Source: Adiantum capillus-veneris (lineage: Eukaryota; Streptophyta; Polypodiopsida; Polypodiales; Pteridaceae). From it: a stretch of 64,000 bases of DNA. The DNA is taken from NCBI GenBank assembly GCA_014529385.2, contig CM043958.1, positions 80,382,025 to 80,446,024 of the forward strand, read 5' to 3'. Positions 51,558 to 61,599 of this stretch are shown piece by piece (positions within the stretch are counted from its first letter, which is position 1; the number at the start of each line of letters is the position of its first letter). Position numbers and translations under genes: made by a program. The notes under the pieces are model-generated. The model worked only from the letters and a program-made list of their open reading frames with translations. It ran no database searches and was not told where the DNA came from.

Positions 51558-53181
51558 TTAACATGCCATCTTAAGTGGAGATGTACTGCTTACATCTATG
51601 GAGATCAAAGCTGCAATGCTTGCTACACATGTAGTATCAGGCTTTAACTGTAAGTTGCTGTAGGTCATGGATACATTAGATGATGAAGTTAATGATGGCG
51701 AGGAGGATGACAGAGACGACAACTCTGAGCACCCTGAGCTCTCTCCTAGAGAGCTGCTTGTGCTTGAAGAGACTCCCAATGCATTATCAACTTTCAATGC
51801 CCTGCTAGATGACTTTGGACTAGAACTCACTTCATTGCCTATTCTTCCTCTGGCTATTACATCAGTGCCCTGCCCACTCCCTGCCCTTCTTCTATTCCCC
51901 TGTTCCAAAGCAGAGCTTTGTACATTGTTGGGCAACACCGCAGCGTGCCGCCGCATTCTATCTACCCCTTGACTCCAATCACATATGCCACTCACAACCT
52001 CCTTTGCACTGCAGACATTTTGCTCTACAGAAGCATCAACATCCATCTTCTCTTCAGCAGTATTCATCACACCAGAAGTGAATGTGCTATGGCCCCTTAC
52101 TTGTGATAGCAAACGACGTATCCGACGGCCACACATCACTTGCTCCAGCTCCACATGGTCATCCAGCTTTGAGAGAGAAACATCACAGTATTGTTTATGC
52201 TCACAATATGTGTATGAGGAAGATGTAGAAGATGCTGATCGACGAGGTGTGCCTGAGGCAGCCATAGGTGAAGCGAAAAATGGCTTTCGGGGCATCGCCC
52301 TCCACCGGAAGAGTATTTTTAACGGTCTCCACATCATATTCTTTGTCTTCTTTATGCTGCAGGGAGCCATCATCAAAGGGGCTGAGTCTTCTGGAGCTGC
52401 ACTTGAGACTGACAAGTTTTTGCGCTTCTTATTCCAGCTCAAAAGGTTGATAGGACTCCGTCTTTCGGACCGCTTGCTGCCATCGCACATGGGATGATGG
52501 TTTAGGATCCACCCTGTTGATTTGGATCTGCTCAGATGAGCTAGTGCTGTCTTGCCTTGAAGCTCAAGCCTTGTCTGCTTACCATGACTACGATTACATT
52601 GCGGTGAGGGACTCGTACCGCTTCGAAGATCATGATAATCTACTAGAGGCCTCTTTGCAGAGCTTGCCAAGCTCTCTTTCAAATTTTTGATTCTCATATG
52701 CTTACTACCACTTTGTGATCGTCGATGGCTGCTATTCAGATGCATAGACTTGCCATCGAATCGTGAGTAAGCATCCAGCTGAGATGTTGATTTGCTGCGC
52801 AAGAGCTGGTTGTCTGATGTTAAATGGCAGCATCTTGATGCAGCATCAGAGTAGCGTCGATGGGCTTCGACAATATCCCTCTCTATAAGATAAGCAATGC
52901 TTTGCCGAGCTTCGGTGATGTCTTCTGACTTGATCATAGCCTCATCAGATGCAGCCTCAAGGTGAAGACAAAAATCAGATTTTTCAGCTAGAAGCTCCTT
53001 CAGAGGGGGTGAAGATGACATTAAAAGTTGCCTTGTCAAGTTAATGTCAGCATTGCCAGTATTGGCGATGTTGGATTTACTGCACAAGCCGCTCAGCTTC
53101 GACAAGCGCTCGTTCAAACACATTGCACACACCCCCCCTTGGGGTTGTTGTGGATGCCTGCAATGCCCAAGTGATAAAATG

Positions 53182-53186
<5 letters not shown>
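51558..53186 (-). CDS. Intact single-exon ORF, OCTOPUS/DUF740-related candidate host gene
   Basis: 542 codons from the ATG at 53186 without a stop, while all nearby retroelement frames are broken. Residues 8-31 carry C-x-H-P-x5-G-V-C-x2-C-L-x-E-R-L-x2-L, the N-terminal motif of the plant OCTOPUS/DUF740 (UPF0503) group. Arabidopsis OCTOPUS is a polar plasma-membrane-associated protein in phloem differentiation. Residues about 75-110 look helical (EDITEARQSIAYLIERDIVE). Basic patches are at 245-300 (NLLSWNKKRKNLS; WRPLKILFRWRAMPRKPFF). The region about 455-515 is Ser-rich. I see no membrane span or signal peptide. Family placement rests on the short motif alone, so a distant relative is possible. 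The (GA)n tract ends directly at the ATG. Confidence 0.6.

Positions 53187-53245
<59 letters not shown>
53187..53245. repeat. (TC)n(CA)n microsatellite abutting the start codon of the host ORF
   Basis: On the gene strand it reads (TG)n(AG)n immediately before ATG. GA-rich 5' leaders are common targets of plant GAGA-binding (BPC) factors; a regulatory role here is inference. Confidence 0.9.
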
Positions 53246-54492
53246 CTGTAAGGGAAGACTACATCTTCAGGTATAAACAACACAACAGAGTTACATGGCC
53301 TTCCTGACATATATACACATAACCTAACCTAACTTGCCTTTTACTTGAATATCCTAGCTAGACTTTTGGGGATTTTTTCCCTGTCTCTAGAGGATTGAGG
53401 TAGATTTTATGTCTTGAGGGGGATACTTTATTCTGAGCATGTGATGGTTCAAAAGGAAAAGAGATGCCCCTACTGGACTTTTAAGATACACATTTTGTCA
53501 AAAGTGACACTCAATAGTCCACACCTTAAAGGCAAGTGAGGCTTTGGTTGAAACTGGGGTAGGGTAAAGGTGGTGTAAGGTGTGTGAGTGGGAGCCGCGA
53601 CTCATGAGGTGCTGAGTTCAAACCTCACTTCAGCTTGCCATCTTCCCTACATTGCCTCCTCCGACACGGTCCCGTGGCACTTGAAGATGCATTGCACAAA
53701 GATATGGTATTGTATCTTTTGAAGAGAATACCTTGCCTTGGGCCTAGTAAGACTCCAACACTCTAGCAAGCCTTAAATAGTGACATTGGTCCAAAGCAAG
53801 ACATAACCATACATACAATAACCACAAAATCAAGCCACATGAAAATTTATATCATATGGTTATGATGCACCTAGGGCAACAACTTCTGTTACAATGCGAA
53901 TGCGGCCAGGTTTTGCACCGCATGTGCAAAGCATATATTCCGAGGTTTGTGAGTGTATGTATGGATGCTTGCACGACTGCTCGGAGGGACACAACCAGAA
54001 AGAGCCATTGGTGGATTTGCAAGTGTCAAGTGTGCTTCTATACATGAGGCATTGACCTATACCGTCTCTCTCGGCAGCGATCACAATGTCCTTTCGAATG
54101 TGACAGGCTCTGACGAGACATGGTGGACCTATCATGCCTCTCACATTGGTGTGCAGAGTGGGGCATGATATACACAGGAAATTCAGGGCAAGGAGACAGG
54201 CCAAGTTTGAAAAGGCTAAGGCAGCAGTTGGTCTAACAGGTACATCACACGTGTTCACTGGGAGACCAAAAACTGTCAAGTTTCAAGACTCAAGTCCTCT
54301 ATCTCTCTCTCTCACACGCGCACACACACTTTCTCTCTCCCTCTCCATCCAATGGGTACATCACGATGCAGGCATGTTTGCTTGGAAAACAACACACATG
54401 GCCACATACACAAAGACTCCCTCTTTCTCAAAACACACACACACCCACACATTTTTCTCTGCTTCGTCTCTCTCTCAACACACACACATACA

Positions 54493-54527
<35 letters not shown>

Positions 54528-54730
54528 AAGGCTGCCGACCACTCCCACGACACCCAAAAAGGCGTGCACTCTGAGGCCTTGCACTCTCACACTCTGATGA
54601 GGCCATGATGGAGCACAGTTGTTAGTGCGCCTCCGCCCCCCTCCTCAAAATTAAGCTCACAGTTTAGTTTACTATAATGTCTATTAAGGTCACGACTCAC
54701 AAGAGTTGCTCATCTAGACAATGATGGGAC
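53246..54730. other. Upstream intergenic region with SINE-like patch and TC/CA tracts
   Basis: No convincing gene. 53555-53700 has a B-box-like GAGTTCAAACCTC (53614-53626) about 35 bp after a weak A-box-like GTGTGAGTGGGAG, suggesting a decayed tRNA-derived SINE. The minus frame 54279-53860 (139 codons) has no recognisable domain. Low-complexity TC/CA runs at 54303-54340 and 54430-54525. Confidence 0.4.
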
Positions 54731-55000
54731 TTTCATCGGAGTTCAACCTTCAAAGAGAGACCAGGGTGGGTCCGTCACTATCTCACACGGGTCCAACAAG
54801 GAGGGACCCAGGGTCCAAATTTGGTCACGCGGAGTGGCTTTGATCTTAATCGTCCGATCGCACGATGAATTAGGGGTGAACTCCGGACAAAAATGGCACC
54901 CCAAGTTCACCCCTAGTTCACTCGTTCCGTGGAGTATGGGTCGAATCCAAGACCTCTCGGTTGCCATACCACTGCCCCTACCATCACGCTAGCGCATGTC
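54731..55000 (-). repeat. tRNA-derived SINE-like element
   Basis: On the minus strand an A-box-like TAGCGTGATGGTAG (plus 54978-54991) is followed about 40 bp later by a good B-box GGATTCGACCC (plus 54938-54948), the internal promoter layout of tRNA-derived SINEs. The left end is not resolved. Confidence 0.55.
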
Positions 55001-55019
55001 GCTGCCCATGTTGGCATGA

Positions 55020-55122
55020 CACATGATCACACCCCAGTTTACGTATCCCTAGTTCACACCCAGTTCACCAACCCCTAGTTCACTGCATGATCTGGCAATT
55101 GAGATTAAAGCCGCCTCGTCCC
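55020..55122 (+). repeat. Inverted partner of the SINE body
   Basis: 55067-55114 (ACCCCTAGTTCACTGCATGA...) aligns, at roughly 37 of 48 positions by eye, with the reverse complement of about 54832-54885, so the two form an inverted repeat around the SINE head. It is followed by a C-run at 55130-55144. Confidence 0.55.
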
Positions 55123-55452
55123 CCCCGCACCCCCCCCCCCCCCCTCAAACAAAATTTGGGACCTAGATCCCCTATGAGCCATATGGCCGTGCCATAAAGT
55201 GGGGGCAATGGGAGTAGGCTATGTGTGTACCCTTAACTTTCAACTATGGTGCTCAACCTCCTTTTTCACAAACAATTGCAATCTTCTCTCGTCTCACTGC
55301 GCACTTTTTTCCGCTTGTCGTGTAAATTTTCCATGGTATTACAATTTCAAAGGAGCTTATTTGGGTGTTGTAGTTATAAAACTTGGCATTTAGCTTAGGT
55401 TTTTTCATAAATTCCCATTCTCTAATTAGTTTTCTCTAAAAGTGAAGGCTGA

Positions 55453-55502
<50 letters not shown>

Positions 55503-55627
55503 ATGACAATAGCTTATATTTAAATGGCTATGTTCATGCTTGCTTTACAAAACTAGGCAGTTGTAAATCTATGTATGGTTTTGATAACAAGCTCATACTT
55601 ACATACATGGACACTTCATATACATGC

Positions 55628-55720
<93 letters not shown>

Positions 55721-56018
55721 TATTCATGAAAGTCCATTGATCTTTTTTTGCTATTTCCACATTGTCAGGTTTCAAGCCCTACTCAAGGATTCGTCTACCC
55801 GTGGGAACTCTCCCCTATAGCATGCACTCCAATTTGCATGCAGTTTACATGGCCAAATCCTTATACATGTAAGGCTTCAACAAAATTTTTAAAAAAATAT
55901 AGCATTGCTTTTGTTTCATACTGTGTCGACTATCTCTCTCTCCATCTCGTTCTACTCTTTCGCCTCCTCCTCTGCTCTTCATGGCCCTAGTGCGCTGCAT
56001 CCACCCTAGCTGCACCCA
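55123..56018. other. Gene-free stretch with (CT)n and (TA)n, ending in an LTR-like CA
   Basis: (CT)n at 55457-55497 and (TA)n at 55630-55718. The last bases, CTGCACCCAACA, end exactly before a primer-site sequence, so 3' LTR sequence of some copia-like element probably lies here; its start was not found. Confidence 0.5.
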
Positions 56019-56033
56019 ACATTGGTATCAGAG
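56019..56033 (+). other. Primer-binding site, tRNA-Met type
   Basis: TTGGTATCAGAGCAT after an AACA end, identical in core to the primer sites of copia B and E. No gag follows in the next kilobase. Confidence 0.7.
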
Positions 56034-56312
56034 CATGATGCTCTTGGTGGCCTTGGCTCGAGTCAATACGGCACGAGAGCTGTCGCTTGTGGAAGGGACA
56101 TGGAGCTCGGTCGACCTGCACGGATCACAGCCACCATCATCAACCTTGCCTTGACCTAAAAAGCAACCTTCGACACTACATCTTCTCCCAGTTCAGCCTC
56201 CTCAGCCCGCTGCAAGCAGAACTCTCCATCCACAATGCTATCGTATGTGCCGTTGCCATTACAGAGTTTGTGAGTTTTTTTTAAAATTTTCCACACTACT
56301 TATGAAATATTA

Positions 56313-56669
56313 GAGCTTGGTATAGAGAAGGCGATCATAAATCAAGGGCAAGAAAGCACTAATGTTGAAGAGTGGATAGAACTGCCAAATGGTTGTGTGT
56401 GCTGCAGTGTAAAGCATAGCCTTGTGCAAGTGCTCAAGCAGCTGGCAGAACGCCCAGAAAGATTTGATTACATCTTGTTGGAAACCACAGGACTTGCCAA
56501 TCCTGGTAGTTTAGCTTCAGTTCTATGGGTAGATGACCAGCTGGAGTCTATGATTCACCTCAACTCTGTAATTATAGTTGTTGATGCAAAAACTATTGAC
56601 CATCAACTACATGAACACGAGGAATGTGGAAAAGTTTCCGAAGCTTTTCATCAAATTGCTTATGCGGAT
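56313..56669 (+). pseudogene. CobW/ZNG1-type GTPase gene fragment
   Basis: About 119 codons in one frame: ELGIEKAIINQ, EEWIELPNGCVCCSVKHSLV (the C-x-C-C metal motif), FDYILLETTGLANPGSLAS (GTPase switch), SVLWVDDQLES, VIIVVDAK and EAFHQIAYAD. This matches the middle of plant CobW-domain zinc-chaperone GTPases. The N-terminal Walker A and the later N-K-x-D and C-terminal domain are absent. A splice-acceptor-like TTAG lies at its left edge, but no other exon is seen in the window. Similarity ends abruptly; downstream codons to 56764 are unrelated. Best read as a captured or stranded exon. Confidence 0.75.
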
Positions 56670-56769
56670 ATGTGCGCATCTGTCGCACGTGTCAATGCAG
56701 GGAACTTGCTGATACACCATGTGCGAGCCACAAATGGCTCCAAGCACACAATAAGTCTAAACTAGTAAG

Positions 56770-56935
56770 CTCAAAGATGGCCTTGGTGTGTCACTCACCG
56801 CTCTACGCTTCCTGTCGTGGAAGATTCCTCGCCGCGAAGAAGAGGAAGACGCCGCTACGCCGCGCTCAACCGCCTCATCGCCGTCGTGCTACCGCAATGC
56901 TCGATCACACACACACACTCTCTCTCTCTCTCACG

Positions 56936-57002
<67 letters not shown>

Positions 57003-57488
57003 GGAGATGAAGAAGAAGAAGATGGAGATGGAGATGGAGCAAGAGCACTCTTTAATTGCACAAATGAGAGAATGAGTGAATTTTAGGTTTAGTTGACTTT
57101 TATATGAGCTCGCCCCATTCACACTTGGGCGCCCATGCTTAGCCAACTAATCCCTTGAATGTTCCAGTTAGAGTGCACCTCTCATCGGCGATCACTCTTA
57201 CGCTTTTCCTATCGGACCGACAAGCCCGGTACCTGACTCTACAAGTAAATAATACAACGTCCGTCGTAGGTGATAGGGTGTCCGTGAGCCGTGAGGGTTA
57301 ACATGCCCCCCTTCCTGATGTAGATTCCGTCCTCGGAAGCTATTGAGTTGAAGCTCATTTGTCGAGGTGGAAGAGCATTTGAGATGAATGTCCTTAGCCT
57401 TCTTCAGTCCTGCAAAATTAAACAACATTGGCACAATAATTGCATTCTCATATAGAATTAAAAAGCATATGCAGTTGTAGGCAGACAA
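56770..57488 (-). mobile_element. 3' end remnant of a Ty3/Gypsy element (polyprotein end, polypurine tract, LTR)
   Basis: Reading minus: 57418-57318 gives KKAKDIHLKCSSTSTNELQL and SFRGRNLHQEGGHV. A purine tract TCAGGAAGGGGGGCA follows (plus 57304-57318) and then an LTR starting TGTTAACCCTCACGG at 57303. A TATA-like CATATAAAAG lies at about 57100-57110. The left LTR boundary is uncertain. Confidence 0.55.
56936..57001. repeat. (AC)n microsatellite
   Basis: About 33 units, flanked by a TC run at 56920-56931. ORFs across it are artefacts. It probably lies in the transcribed part of the LTR starting at 57303. Confidence 0.9.
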
Positions 57489-58890
57489 TGTGATTGGTAA
57501 CAGAATTTTAAACCATTTGTCAGCAATAAAGATGTAAAGGTAAAAAATTAAACAAGTCTGGGGTCGCTAATTTAACGGTCGAACGGCACTAGAGATCGAC
57601 TATTAATACCATGGGTAAGCTTCTTAATTTTCTCTGGTCAATTAAGTTGTTTAATCACGAGAGCCAAGTATTTCATGTTCGAGGGTTGACTAGAGGCTAT
57701 ACCTAGAAGACCTTGTAGTTAAGCTACGATAAAAGGAATTTCTCATGAAATCATCGCCTGACTGATTACCTTTTCTTTGACCCCCCAAAGTCTTTTCACA
57801 GTGATTCAATTTTGATGTGTGTGCTTATTTTGTATGCCTTGGGGTTTTTTGCTTTTCAAGGAAAAGCGCCCACACTGGGAACCTCTAGGGCTCTAGTACC
57901 ATAGGCGATACATGTGAGTGAAGTACCAAATCAAGCTGAGATTTCTCTTCTAGCTTAAGATTTTACATTGTGGCACTTTGATTTTTTTTTTTGTTTGTTC
58001 GTTTTCAACATTTTAATTTTGTAACTTTGGGGGGTCATATAACACTGTTACACCTCCCCAGGCTCATCACACTAGTAAACTCCCTTTATAATACTTAAGC
58101 TAAAGGTCAATAGGGTCAAGCCCACTAGAAAGCCCTAGTACATTTCACACAATGCTGCCTAGATCGGATTAAGAACCTAAGTAACCGTTGATAATTAGGA
58201 AGGCATGCCCCATGGTATTAAGAGAAGATCTCTAACACCTAGCTTGGTCAAACTAGCTTAGTCGGACTGCTTAATTTTTAAACCTAGACAAGTGATTATG
58301 ACAAAAATTACATTGAATTTAATGTTTGATACTAAACAAAGGTGCTGGATATTATGCTACCAATCACAATTAAAGCAGACAAACATTGATGCAAAAAGAT
58401 AAGGGGTAATGCTAATGGACAAGAAACACGTGTTTGTGTTGATGGTCGCGCTTGATTTGAAGCGTGAATGAGAGAAAGATTCCATGAAGGTCCAAATCTT
58501 AACCACAGCAACACGTTCCTGTACACACTAAGAAATACAAAAAATACCTCTAGGAGGCACATCAGTGGGAAAAGAAACTTTGCTAATCACTCAACTCTAA
58601 AACAGAAACACTCCTATCGTACTAATTCTACCTACCCTCCATCACTTGAGTGATGAGGATCAAAGGTGTTTTATGGCATAGGTTTCTGTTTCAGTGTACT
58701 ATATGTGAATGTGTAGGTTTGGGTCAATGTTTTGACTTTTATTGTATATACTTGTTTGCTAATTGCTCTTGCTCTTTATTATTTTTGTTTTTTGTGAGTA
58801 TAAGGCTTTATATATACATTCCCTAAGATTGGTGATTGAGAGGTCAGGGAAAGAAGGGTAAGAGGGAAATAATTGAATGATGGATGTTAG
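57489..58890. other. Gene-free stretch, probably LTR of element H plus unknown sequence
   Basis: No coding region recognised on either strand. The right end must contain the H 3' LTR, since its start is fixed at 58896. A minus-strand TATA-like TATATATAAAG at about 58807-58817 would be its promoter. The left LTR end was not found. Confidence 0.5.
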
Positions 58891-58917
58891 CAAACACTCC
58901 CCCCTTCCTTGGGTAGA

Positions 58918-59951
58918 TCATACCGTTTGAAATGTTCTTGTCACCATTTGAAACCAATTGTTCCAGTTGGTAATAGGTGAGGATTTTTGCGAGTAGTTTT
59001 CTATTACCTTAGGTGCCTCATCGAGTTGCAAGGGTGGTAAGGTACTCTCCCAGGATCGAACTTGAAGTGGTTCATCAGGTGATTCTTGAACACTGGGAGG
59101 TGTGGATTCCTTTGTAGCTTCATGGAGGTCCACTATTGTAGGTGGAGGCTGTGGAGAAGCTTTTACCTCTATGGATGCATTACATGAGGAGCTAGAAGCT
59201 TCATGGGACTCCCCCCTTCCTGAGCTAGGTGGAACAAATCGTTCTTTCTTCGGTACCCAAATTAGCTTTGGAGCGGGTGTGTAGCGTTCTGTGATTTTTT
59301 TCTTTCCACGATTGTCGATTTGTTTTGGAGCTACGGGATTGGGCTCGCATGGGTCAGGTGACAAGTAAGAATACCCAGATTTGATCATTTCCTTGATAGT
59401 AGCCTTGGGCTTCCAATAATTGTTTAGGGATCCACCGCCACGTTTCCTTACATTTCTTGGAGCAAGTGGGACTTGGAGCGAGTGGGACGTTTCTTACAAG
59501 GCTTCTGTTTTTTAGCACTAGCTATGGTCGCTAAAGAAACTTTAGGGACCCACTTGTATGTTTTCTTCGTTATATTAGGATGAGTCTTGTCAGAAGCTAT
59601 CTGCATTGCTTGTAGCATATTTAAGGGTACGGGCATTTCATCCCCCTTCGGTGTTACCCAGGTCGTCCCCCTGTTTCCCCAAGTGTCTATGGTTGCTTCT
59701 AGGTGGACCCAATCCACATTGTCTGACTCAGTCATCCCAGGTAGTACATCCATATAAGGAGAATCTTCCCCAACATCAGTGTCCGCTTTACACGTGTAAC
59801 AATACTGCAATGGGGCCGAGTGAACTGTGGCGTCAGATCTATGATCAATTATAAACCTGTTTCGTAGAGGATGTGCTCGACCCGTCACAAGATCCACTCT
59901 AATGACAGAATCTTGGAACTGCAAGTAGACATGGTTTTTAGACCATGTCAT
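58918..59951 (-). CDS. Element H C-terminal frames after protease, function unknown
   Basis: Frames 59951-59448 and 59388-58918. The first continues the protease end (HVYLQFQDSVIRVDL), has YCYTCKADTDVGEDSPYMDV, WVTPKGDEMPVPLNML and a basic tail (KKQKPCKKRPTRSKSH). The second has a Pro/Ser-rich region with APKLIWVPKKERFVPPSS. No RT motif is present. The purine tract begins within 10 bp of the final stop. Confidence 0.7.
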
Positions 59952-60633
59952 GCACCATTTTTGCTTCCCTCATGAAAGGACGTCCTAAGATCATCTCCGA
60001 TGCCATAGTGTGTTTGGAGAAATCCATAACAATGAAGGTAATCCTTATTTTATGTCCAAAGACCTTGATCTTGAGATCTTCTAGCATCCCAATAGGTTTG
60101 ACAATAGACCCATTGGCCATCTTCACTACTATGGTTGTGGTCGCAAGGTGAGGTCTTCCCATAGTTTCCCAGCAATTTTTAGTCACAATGCTAACCCCAG
60201 AGCCACCATCAAGGATTCCCTTCACAGTTAATCCCTTAGTAGTGATTGGTATGGTCACATTGGATTCATCACCCTCAAAGTATTGTCCCAACTTGTTAAC
60301 ATGTATTTCTATAACAAGGTTCTCATCTAGGTTGGGTTGTGGATCTAATTGTTCCTCCTCTGTTGGCATCTCCCCAGCTCCATCCATCTGTGCAAATTGT
60401 GGTAGCCCAAACTTTAGTTCTCCATTGAGGAAGGCTCGAAGAGCTGAGACTAGCTCAGGGTCTTTATATAGTTTGGACATGATGGTGGTTCTAACTTCTG
60501 AAGACATGAAATCCATCAATTTGGCAATGTTTAATGGCACCTTTTGGACTTCAGTCCCTTGACATGGGGAAGATGGGATCTCCATTTCTTCGATAGGATC
60601 AAGTAGTCCCTCTGTAAACATTCTTTCCATCAA
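59938..60633 (-). CDS. Element H retropepsin
   Basis: 231 codons. Active-site region GLTVKGILDGGSGVSIVTKN, flap region KMANGSIVKPIGMLEDLKIK, and ASEMILGRPFMREAKMVHDM, the typical I-L-G-R-P-F end. The usual D-S/T-G is D-G-G here. Upstream lie FMSSEVRTTIMSKLYKDPEL and an acidic linker. The domain is complete. Confidence 0.85.
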   Translation of the reverse strand: MMERMFTEGLLDPIEEMEIPSSPCQGTEVQKVPLNIAKLMDFMSSEVRTTIMSKLYKDPELVSALRAFLNGELKFGLPQFAQMDGAGEMPTEEEQLDPQPNLDENLVIEIHVNKLGQYFEGDESNVTIPITTKGLTVKGILDGGSGVSIVTKNCWETMGRPHLATTTIVVKMANGSIVKPIGMLEDLKIKVFGHKIRITFIVMDFSKHTMASEMILGRPFMREAKMVHDMV

Positions 60634-60729
60634 GAACTGAGTACGTCCACTTTCCCATGACTTTAAGTCACTTTCTTCTTGGATGACACTACGTATGGCT
60701 AAGGATCTATGGACTTGGTGAGGTTGTTG

Positions 60730-61425
60730 TTACGTAGGGAACACGGTGTCTGTAATGTGGATTTGCCTAGGTGCTGGTTCTAGATCCCTTTGGGTATCTT
60801 CTACCAAACTCCTTAATTGCTTGACTCGCTCAATCTCCTCTGTAGGGTTTAGGTAAATTCCTATCTTCTTTTTGGATCCTGGCCATTGTGGCTCATGAAG
60901 ATCTTCCTTGTTGGTTTTTATCTTAGTGGTCGTTTTGGTCTCCATGGTTTCATCTGAATCAGAATCCTCTTCAGCGTCGTTCATATATACAGGGTCGTCA
61001 CCAGTCCCTATGTTGGTCTTTGAACTCGGGTGTGACTTCGCTGTTTTTTGTGATCTCTTCCTTCGTGTTTTCTTCTTTTTCTGAGATTGGGCAATTGATG
61101 CCGTGTCTCTTTCCTCAAGCTTATAGTTTTGTTTTTGGAGCATCGATCGTGTGAATACGTTTACTCGTACCACATGTGTACTTTGTGATGGCTCCTCGGT
61201 AACTTCAATCAAGTTTAATGGCGTGATCTTCGGTGAGTTTGGATTATTTGGACATTGGACAATCAAATGATCTATGCCATATCGATTACACATGAGTAAT
61301 GGCATTGTAGACGTGCTTGCTTGATTGGTTTGCATTAGTGTGGCATTTTTTTGTAGCCTAATAGGACACTCGGCTGCACGATGTGGACCTCCACACTCAT
61401 AACATTTAAGAGGTGGTCTCTTAGC
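60730..61425 (-). pseudogene. gag: Element H second knuckle pair and basic linker
   Basis: In the minus frame near 61400-61335, KCYECGGPHRAAECP gives a further CCHC knuckle, followed by CNRYGIDHLIVQCPNNPN (one Cys replaced by Tyr). Then comes a Lys/Arg-rich stretch (KKKKTRRKRSQKTAKSH) and an acidic segment. The same order occurs at 5000-5300 in the giant Gypsy element. Confidence 0.75.
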
Positions 61426-61599
61426 AGTGTAATTGATATTTTGGCCTCTTGCCGCAAGAGCAGCTACTTGATATACAGGTTTGACTTATCCCCAATAGTC
61501 CTCCATGTAGTATTGTGGACTTTCGTCAAGCACATCCATCCCATAGGCAAATTAGGATCTATATCTTCCTCACAGCCTTCCAAACAAGCAATAGATGAC

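Noticed and set aside
53860-54279. 139-codon minus ORF with many Cys
   Set aside because: Other frames are equally open, no recognisable motif, no support as a gene.
57198-57488. Complete small host gene from the 96-codon frame
   Set aside because: The frame crosses a polypurine tract and LTR start; it is the end of a Gypsy polyprotein running into the LTR.
59606-60562. Plus-strand ORFs inside element H
   Set aside because: Shadows of the clearly coding minus-strand gag and protease frames.
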